This document shows, piece after piece, positions 57,601 through 64,000 of a stretch of 64,000 nucleotides of DNA; positions within the stretch are counted from its first letter, which is position 1; the number at the start of each line of letters is the position of its first letter. The notes under the pieces were generated by a model. It searched no databases. It was not told the DNA's origin and worked only from the letters and a program-made list of their open reading frames with translations. The position numbers and the translations under genes are program-made. Origin of the DNA: Macrostomum hystrix. Its lineage: Eukaryota; Platyhelminthes; Macrostomidae. Location: assembly GCA_950097015.1 (NCBI GenBank), contig CATNEN010000038.1:19931001-19995000 (forward strand), written 5' to 3'.

Positions 57601-59863
57601 TGGTTAAAAATGTTATGCGTAATATTTTCGCGTACCAAACTTGGCAGGATGAATATGTCCTGGTCGCTAAGCGCCCCAGCTGGTCCGCTCTGGAAGTTAC
57701 CATAAACTTAATTTGAATTATTTATGACTCCGACCAGCTGTTTTACACACTATTTTACTGTGATTAATCAGTCACCTGATTGAATATCCTGTCAACCTGG
57801 TTCATGTTCTCCGGCCTGTACACTAGCACCCAGCTGTGAGAGGTCAGCAGGTCGCGATCGCTGACCAAAGCCGCGAAGATCTCCTTGTCGGTGGTGCTGG
57901 CGTTGATGACACGCTGGGTGAAGATTTTGCCGACGACATTGGATGTGAAGTGACTGCTGGCTATATTGTGTGGTGATAGGCAAAGAGATTTAATATTTGC
58001 GGCCTAGCTCACAGATTTCGTGGGTCGGTCTGAGACGCAGCTAAAAGGTGGCTTATGGCTTTTTTTATTCGCTGCTAAACAATGAGAAGGTCAAAGCAAT
58101 CTACACCCTCATATTGCCTCCTCACTGGCTGCAAAGATACCTACTTCAGTTCAAAGATACCAAATAAATTTTTGCTCTTATAACTCACGATATTATCTGT
58201 CCAACTGAGTTTATAATTCACAAATGTATAAATTAAAAATCTGGAGACATACCGATAGTACCATCAGTGAAGATGGTGTAGCCCTGTCTTTGCAGTGCCG
58301 TATTTAGATCAAACAGTGTACCGTTCAGTTGGTTATGATCAATCTGATACTGGAACATCTGAGGCTGGTACTCGTAGGGTGAGTACTCCCTGTCGCCGCT
58401 AATGAAGTACGGTATGCCATTACTGAAGGTGACAACAGCCACGCTCAGGTAATAATCTGCCACCACAGCGGAGATTCCGCGACTGAGTAATTCGCTTTCA
58501 ACTGAAAAATAGGTTTTTCTTCGTTGAAAATAATCCTTCTTGAATCCATGATCAATAGGAACAGCCTAATTAATCCTAAACGAAAAAAGACCTTACACCA
58601 AGACACATAACACGACAGAAATTAACAAAAGCTCTGTGCATAACACTGCCAAGATTATGGAACTTTAAAACGAGTACTTTATTTCCACAGAAGGTTGATT
58701 TTCCCCTGCATACTTTATAGGGATCCAGTACGCTTAATCTTTCGATTATTAACGACAGAATGTTTACAGTTTTTATCAGGACATATTGACGATATTGACG
58801 AAAATAATGTGAAGTTTTGCCATAGATATAATAGCGCTTAGGATATCCTTTTCTGTACGCGAAGTCAACTGAGAATGGTGTTCTATGGTCAAAGCTGTCG
58901 TTTCGCTCGTCATAGAATAACTTTATTAGGGACATGCAATAGGATGACCGATTAATGGAGAGACAGAGAGAGGCTTAACTAAAAGGCATCGTTAAATTCT
59001 TAAATACACCTTGTTCATACAATCGATGAAATGGTGGTGCGAGATAGCAGGACTCGAAAACGAAACAGCGACAATGACAAGACTAAATAAAACTGCTCGA
59101 TGGACTAAAATGCGTGGAAATGTTTTTAAACATAAATGTACTTACGAGGTCCCATCATTTCGGGCAGTGAAAACAACGGCTGAATTGGAAAATAGGTGAA
59201 ATTGAAGGAAAATTGTCGACCCGACGCGTTAAAAAGCTGATTGCGAATCGACGTCAGAAAGTTGAAGGTGTCGATGTTTTCGACAGCTGAAACGACGTGT
59301 TTAAAGAGCATGCATATATGATTTTCTTAGTTCCATTTTATATTTGTTTGCCGAGCAGTGAATTTGGTATCAGCATTAGCTGGTGAAGAGTAACATTTTA
59401 AAGCAATGCGATTAAGAAGTATTAGCTGCGACTGTGCCAATGGGACTATCTATCTACTCGTATATATAAGTACGCTTTGCCCGCTGTACACTTCACTGTG
59501 CCTTGGAGGTTGGCCATCAAGGGCGTAAATTGCACGACAAGCCCCCAAGCCTTCTCTCCGCGGCTGCGCCCCAAATGAACGTGGCCTCGCCGCGGAATCG
59601 AACTCAGGGACCCTTGTTGCGACAGGCGAACGCGTTAACCACTCTGCCACCGACCCCCATATATTCATGCACTCTCTAATTGAGGTACAGTTTAGCTCGT
59701 AATTCCCGGAGACAGAAGGTCCCAAAATCTTACCAACATGATAGAAGTTCGACCCGCACGTTCTCTGTGCCCTCTGGGCGTCGGCTTCTAGTGGCCATTG
59801 CGACGACACGAGAGCCAGCAGGAAGAGCAGTTGGCTCAGCCTCGATGTAGAAGCGGATGCCAT
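54692..59863 (-). CDS. ionotropic glutamate receptor with C-terminal PNPase-type S1 domain
   Basis: Nine exons join in frame on the minus strand: 59734-59863, 59146-59286, 58253-58501, 57776-57960, 57047-57244, 56623-56838, 56373-56555, 54928-56067 and 54692-54856. They give 868 residues, the normal receptor length. A signal peptide (LLFLLALVSS near 10-20) is followed by a diverged amino-terminal domain (about 44-370), then ligand-binding half S1 from DQPYIYRNLNGDLTGISYDL with LFVEDGQYG, M1 (FSWYVWISIVFSMVVLSVTL), a re-entrant loop, M3 with TYVSNLVPFL in place of SYTANLAAFL, half S2 (YVYIDSATVVNYEK, LEKKYFGLNRCP) and M4 near 731-757. The glutamate carboxylate-binding Arg is kept (FAVADR), but the PLTIT context is lost and the S2 acidic residue is Asp. 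After M4 and a basic linker (ARRRSR), residues 774-850 resemble the S1 domain of PNPT1, described separately. It should be a plasma-membrane cation channel, kainate/AMPA-related or IR-like; the ligand may not be glutamate. Confidence 0.93.
54752..55050 (-). other. S1-like (PNPT1-type) domain coding segment fused to the receptor
   Basis: Encodes residues about 774-850 of the receptor, split by a 71-nt intron (54857-54927). Visible features are YGQSYEAEIIKVTKEGVWVK, the first two beta strands of an S1 fold, then a hydrophobic strand VFFIANNSL, then LNLKMRQKIQVQYFGKDSAT. The IQVQYFGKD segment corresponds to the IQVKYFGRD-type strand that is characteristic of the C-terminal S1 domain of animal mitochondrial polynucleotide phosphorylase. 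The junction with M4 lies inside a single exon with no stop or frame change, so it is not a splicing choice of mine. An acidic tail VVDEDED ends the protein. If the short intron is retained, the protein would stop 12 residues later with half an S1 domain. Confidence 0.8.
56908..57010. repeat. SINE-B fragment
   Basis: 'gggtaattgagggtgggtgt', 'agtccatggactgaacagcc' and 'gtacgcagccttcagatg' match the SINE-B body at 44810-44890. It lies in the receptor intron between exons 57047-57244 and 56623-56838. Confidence 0.75.
57330..57545. repeat. dispersed repeat family D, copy 3
   Basis: Colinear with 360-690 ('ctacttcacgacagttcc', 'gagcgaaaaattttgc', 'gagatacagaaaaa', 'tttctgctgtta') and with 37430-37640. 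It lies in a glutamate receptor intron. Confidence 0.65.
59469..59660 (-). repeat. SINE-A copy, 3'-truncated
   Basis: Reverse-oriented head and first half of the body, including 'ggcagagtggttaacgcgtt' on the minus strand. It lies in the first intron of the glutamate receptor, 75 nt from the signal-peptide exon, and creates a false read-through frame there. Confidence 0.88.
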
Positions 59864-60309
59864 CACGATGCGGCACGACTCGTTTGAGTTTCGCGTTTCG
59901 AGTTTTGAGCTCGTCTTGTCTCAAGAGTTTTCTAGCCAAAAAATGTAAAGCACTGACTAATATTTACTGCAAACACAAGTCTACCCCCGAGCTTTCTGTG
60001 GACTTGTTCTCCTTATTGTATTGAATTCAATCTTTGCACATGCAGTCCATCTCTTCATCTCTGTCTTCTCTTCCAATTGTTATTTTCTTCGAAGCTTTTG
60101 TTTGAACTGAGTACAGTTGGGCAAAATTTTTAAGTCTTCGCACTGGGCAGACCCTCTTAAGACCTAGCTGAGTCCGCTGGTGTGAGCATAGACTCAAATA
60201 CTTCTCTGCCTTGCGGCCCAATGAGTAAATTTAAGAGATAAAAGCGGAGACTACTGGGGATAGACGAGGTGTTGAGGGTGACACAGTGACAGACAGGTAT
60301 GAGATTGGA
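59864..60309. other. 5' flank of the glutamate receptor gene
   Basis: Intergenic; the promoter of the minus-strand receptor is expected here. No specific element recognised. Confidence 0.45.
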
Positions 60310-60835
60310 TGGGTAGAGAAGAGACACAGGGAGAGATGAGACGCAGGGAGAGATGAGACACTGGGAGAGATGAGACACAGAGAGAGATGAGACACAGGGA
60401 GAGATGAGACGCTGGGAGAGATGAGACACAGAGAGAGATGAGACACAGGGAGAGATGAGACGCTGGGAGAGATGAGACATAGGGAGAGAGAAGACAAAGG
60501 GAGAGATAAGACACGGGGAGAGATGAGACACAGGGAGAGATGAGACACAGGGAGAGATGAGACATAGGAAGAGATAAGACACGGGGAGAGATGAGACACA
60601 GGGAGAGATGAGACACAGGGAGAGATGAGACGCTGGGAGAGATGAGACGCTGGGAGAGATGAGACGCTGGGAGAGATGAGACGCTGGGAGAGATGAGACG
60701 CTGGGAGAGATGAGACGCTGGGAGAGATGAGACACAGGGAGAGATGAGACGCTGGGAGAGATGAGACGCTGGGAGAGATGAGACGCTGGGAGAGATGAGA
60801 TGCTGGAAGAGATGAGACACAGGGAGAGATGAGAC
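60310..60835. repeat. 17-bp purine-rich minisatellite
   Basis: About 31 units of 'gggagagatgagacgct' or 'gggagagatgagacaca'. The reverse complement is closely related to the 16-bp unit at 33310-34150. Long minus-strand frames through it are artefacts of the repeat. Confidence 0.95.
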
Positions 60836-61263
60836 AGTCTGCTGCTTGTTGCATCTTTAGGCTAAGAAAAATTTTTATTGACTTGTCTACAATAGATTGC
60901 AGTTGATGACTTTAGCGCTGTTTATTTTTCAGTCACTTGAAAAGATGTCAAGAAACGAAACTATTAGCACTATAGGTCTACTGTCAGTAAAGTGGCTTGT
61001 TTTTGTATCTTTAAACTGTCTTGAGTTAATTTTTTTGTTTTACTCGTGATTTCGTAGCCAATCGCCATTTAGCTGAATTCCTATTGGCTGCTAGATATGC
61101 GTGCATTCAGATTTGGCTAATGCAATATAGTCATTATACATTTAAGGCTTTTTAAGACAGGACTTACAGTCAGCCCTCCAAGGACACTTGGCAGTCATTC
61201 AGGAAGTCATAATTGGTAAATCAGTTCGCTTTCGTGAAGCAAACTACTCAAAGTTGAGATCGC
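60836..61263. other. 5' flank of the Ryk-like gene
   Basis: Intergenic between the divergent receptor genes. No specific promoter element could be assigned. Confidence 0.45.
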
Positions 61264-63854
61264 ATGCAGCCTTCGAGGGTGACGTCATGCCTGGCGGCAG
61301 TGGCAGTCTTTGCTGCTCTCTCGTTGCTATCGCTTCCTACGGGTTGTTCCGCTGTTTTTGACCTATTCGTGCCCAAAGACGCAATGCAGGAAGTCGTCAG
61401 TAAGTTGGAGCAGGTTTCTTATGTTTTGACAGCGATTTTAATAGCCATTTTACTTGTTAGATAGTGGCATCACCTGTTAGACGTCACTTTCCTAAGTTAG
61501 ACAGTAGTGTTCCTATTTAGGCAGTAGTTTCATGAGTTAGACACTAGTGTTACCTGTCAGACAGTAGTATTACCTGTTAGACACTAATATTACCTGTTAG
61601 ACAGTAGTGTTACCTGTTAGACACTAATATTACCTGTTAGACACTAATATTACCTGTTAGACACTAATATTACCTGTTAGACACTAATATTATCTGTTAG
61701 ACACTAATGTTACCTGTTAGACACTAATATTACCTGTTGGACACTAATGTTACCTGTTAGACACTAATATTACCTGTTAGACAGTAGTGTTATCCGTTAG
61801 ACACTAATATTACCTGTTGGACACTAATGTTACCTGTTAGACACTAATATTACCTGTTAGACAGTAGTGTTATCCGTTAGACACTAATATTACCTGTTAG
61901 ACACTAATATTACCTGTTAGACATTAGTGTTACCTGTAAGACATTAGTGTTACCTGTTAGACACTAATGTTACCTGTTAGACACTAATGTTACCTGTTAG
62001 ACACTAATGTTACCTGTTAGACACTAATATTACCTGATAGACACTAATATTACCTGTTAGACACTAATGTTACCTGTTAGACACTAATATTACCTGATAG
62101 ACACTAATATTACCTGTTAGACATTAGTGTTACCTGTAAGACATTAGTGTTACCTGTTAGACACTAGTGTTACCTGTTAGACACTAGTGTTACCTGTTAG
62201 GCACAAGTGTTACCTGTTCGACAATAAACAGTTACGTGTTCGTCTAGCAAAATTTTTTTTGCGTGAACTATAGTTATCATGCCGATATTATTGCAGAGAC
62301 TTTCAAAGAGTCCAAAGTGTACTACGTGTACAACGGTACGGTGAATAAGTACGCGCTGCAGTTCAAAATATCTGTACCACTTGGAGTTAGTAAGCTGCAG
62401 TTCAGTTGGATCAGCAGGGCGAGAACCGATGTGAGTCTCTTTGTTCAAATCTTAACTGCTTTTAAAGACTTACTTGAACTAAGGTATTTGTGCATCAAGG
62501 CAAATCACCAGTCTGACACTAATAATGTTAGTTTTGCAGTAAGGCAATGGCACATCATTTGGTGACACTAGACCCACAGCCAGCGAGGAGGCAATTCTGC
62601 CCGTTTCGCTGACTCACGCACACAGATCCCGTATGCAGGCACACGCCCACACTGGTGTCTTCATCTGCCCTGACTTTCACGAATTGCACGACAAGCCCAC
62701 AAGCCTTCTCTCCCATGGCTGCCGCGGAATCGAGCTCACGGACCTTGGTGCGAGAGGCAAATGCGTTAACCGCTCTGCCACTACTGCTACTATTCGCCAA
62801 CTTAAGCATGCTTTTCAGGTGGCTTTGCTTTTCATAAAAATTCAAGCGTTAATTTCGGTACGAAACATACACCCACGCGCGCGCGCGCAAAACATCACTT
62901 GTTTAATGCACAGATTGCCTACTCTATCGGGTTCAGCGTTGACAACAAGCTGGCAATGCGGCTGCCCCAGTTGAACATCTCCAGCCGAGGCCTGGTGCCC
63001 AGGTCCGTGTCTGGTAAGGTGGCCTCTTTATCACTTGCGCTGTTGAAAAGTAGAAGCTGTTGTGCAGGGCCGACACGTCAGTAAAGTGAATCGCGTCGGA
63101 GTGGAGAAGGAGAGAGAGACAGAGAGGGAGAGGGAGAGAGAGGGAGAGGGAGAGGGAGAGAGAGGGAGAGGAAGAGGGAGAGTGAGAGAGAGGGAGAGGG
63201 AGAGAGAGGGAGAGAGGGAGAGGGAGAGGGAGAGAGAGGGAGAGGAAGAGGGAGAGGGAGAGAGAGGGAGAGGGGGAAGGGAGGGGGAGGGAGGGAGAGG
63301 GAGAGGTAGAGGGAGAGGAGAAGAGTAAGCGAAGTAGGATAGTAAATGATCTCAAGTGAAGGAGTCAGAGCTTTCTAAGAAACTGTTCAGTTTTCTCTAT
63401 AACCCTATTTGAAATGAATACCTTGCATTCAACTTGCCTGTCGTTATAATCACAGCAAAGTGGTCAAATAAATTTCACGTCAAGCATTTTATGAGTTAAA
63501 TGAATGTTTGCACTATAGAAAATGATGTCGCACTATATAAAGATAAGAAAAATACGATGAGTAAAGTATTGAGAAGCCTAATGCAGATGAATGAGTCTAT
63601 CTAAGCAATGAAACCGACTGTTTAACTAAGATCTATCCAGGTATACACTGCATGAACAACACGCAATAGTTGTGTGTATAAAGTGTGTTTGGCTTTGCCA
63701 GCAGCTATCAAAGAATTTGCTAAATGCATTCAAATTTTGAGCCTGTGCTCAGATGACAAGCTGTTCCCTATAGATTTGAAATTCAAGAATAAGTTGAAAA
63801 CGATGCCTAAGAGCTTTGTCGTATCGCGCACTGAGTTGCACTGTTTTGAGACGA
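61264..63854 (+). CDS. Ryk-like: Ryk/Derailed-like Wnt receptor, N-terminal WIF domain, partial
   Basis: Four exons join in frame: 61264-61399, 62297-62430, 62914-63013 and 63705-63854 (the last may start at 63702); the gene continues beyond the window in phase 1. The first exon gives a signal peptide (VAVFAALSLLSLPTGCSA) and the start of the WIF domain (VFDLFVPKDAM). The second has the diagnostic YYVYNGTVNKYALQFKISVP and LQFSWISRA, the third IAYSIGFSVDNKLAMRLPQL and NISSRG, the fourth CIQILSLCSDDKLFPID and KSFVVSRTELHCF, the end of the WIF fold. Ryk proteins bind Wnt through this domain and carry one membrane segment and an atypical kinase domain, which would lie to the right of this window. 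The WIF-only secreted protein WIF1 is the alternative; the VDNKLAM and LNISSRG pattern favours Ryk. Intron 1 is filled by a minisatellite and intron 2 by a SINE. Confidence 0.9.
61460..62222. repeat. 20-bp minisatellite in Ryk-like intron 1
   Basis: About 38 units of 'tacctgttagacactaatat' with variants (agtagtgt, atccgttag, ctgatag). Blocks of variants recur in the same order (for example 61720-61800 and 61800-61870), indicating multi-unit duplication. Confidence 0.95.
62539..62785 (-). repeat. SINE-A copy in Ryk-like intron 2
   Basis: Reverse-oriented, with internal deletions but both ends recognisable ('aaggcaatggcacatcattt' at the tail side; 'ggcagagcggttaacgcatt' on the minus strand at the head). 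Confidence 0.85.
63095..63325. repeat. polypurine (GAGAGG)n tract in Ryk-like intron 3
   Basis: More than 200 nt almost purely G and A on the plus strand, built of GAGAGG and GAGGGA words. Such mirror-symmetric purine tracts can form triplex (H-) DNA. Long frames through it on both strands are artefacts. Confidence 0.95.
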
Positions 63855-63904
63855 GTAAGTTGAAAGGAAGAAAAAAGCAAAGAAAGAACATCTCATAGAA
63901 GTGG

Positions 63905-64000
63905 GAATTGGAAAGAGAGATGAGGGAATGGGATAGAGGGGAAGAGGGAATGGGATAGAGGGATGAGGGAATGGGAGACACGGAAGAGGGAATGGGATAG
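63905..64000. repeat. purine-rich minisatellite at window edge
   Basis: Repeats of 'gagggaatgggatagaggga' start at 63922 and run out of the window. It lies just past the last Ryk-like exon seen. Confidence 0.7.

Noticed and set aside
58576-58935. A 119-codon minus-strand frame inside the glutamate receptor gene
   Set aside because: The exons on either side (59146-59286 and 58253-58501) join in matching phase 1 without it, and it lacks receptor similarity.
60157-60854. Long minus-strand frames of 190-207 codons
   Set aside because: Artefact of the 17-bp minisatellite, as at 33299-34209.
63062-63355. Glu/Arg-rich and Ser/Pro-rich frames on both strands
   Set aside because: They are translations of the polypurine tract inside a Ryk-like intron.

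Overview
The window is eukaryotic nuclear DNA from a bilaterian invertebrate. Genes are split by mostly short GT-AG introns (about 50-400 nt), use the standard code, and include animal families: an allatostatin-A/galanin-type GPCR, an ionotropic glutamate receptor, a Ryk/Derailed Wnt receptor, a WDR49-type EF-hand/WD40 protein, a calmodulin-like protein and an aldehyde-oxidase-like molybdenum hydroxylase. The very high density of minisatellites and tRNA-derived SINEs, with a ciliary-type WDR49 gene, would suit a free-living flatworm or another lophotrochozoan. That placement is inference. Exon boundaries below were read by eye from splice-site consensus, phase agreement and protein similarity; every joined model keeps its frame.

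Layout. 1-5.2 kb: an unrecognised single-exon gene (2902-4356, +) between two copies of a leader sequence, each followed by a 35-bp minisatellite. 5.2-16.2 kb: an 11-kb satellite of about 310 units of 35 bp, each carrying a CCAAT box, with a higher-order period near 3.6 kb. 16.4-18.0 kb: GPCR (+). 19.2-28.5 kb: WDR49-like gene (-, 12 exons found, 5' end unresolved). 30.5-32.7 kb: PhyH-family 2-oxoglutarate dioxygenase (+, 5 exons, 285 aa). 33.3-36.0 kb: minisatellites. 36.1-38.0 kb: small orphan gene (-, 4 exons, 104 aa). 38.6-39.4 kb: 5'-truncated LINE with target-site duplication. 40.0-45.4 kb: calmodulin-like gene (-, 5 exons, 161 aa). 47.3-53.5 kb: aldehyde oxidase-like gene (-, 14 exons, 1289 aa). 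54.7-59.9 kb: ionotropic glutamate receptor (-, 9 exons, 868 aa). 61.3 kb to the edge: Ryk-like receptor (+, partial, WIF domain).

The most striking item is the glutamate receptor. After its last membrane segment (M4) the reading frame continues, within the same exon, into a domain that closely resembles the C-terminal S1 RNA-binding domain of mitochondrial polynucleotide phosphorylase (PNPT1). An ion channel with a cytoplasmic S1-like domain is an architecture I do not know from any described receptor. The second is the 11-kb array of near-perfect NF-Y (CCAAT) consensus sites at fixed 35-bp spacing. The genes do not form an operon or a shared pathway; they are ordinary neighbours in a repeat-rich animal genome.
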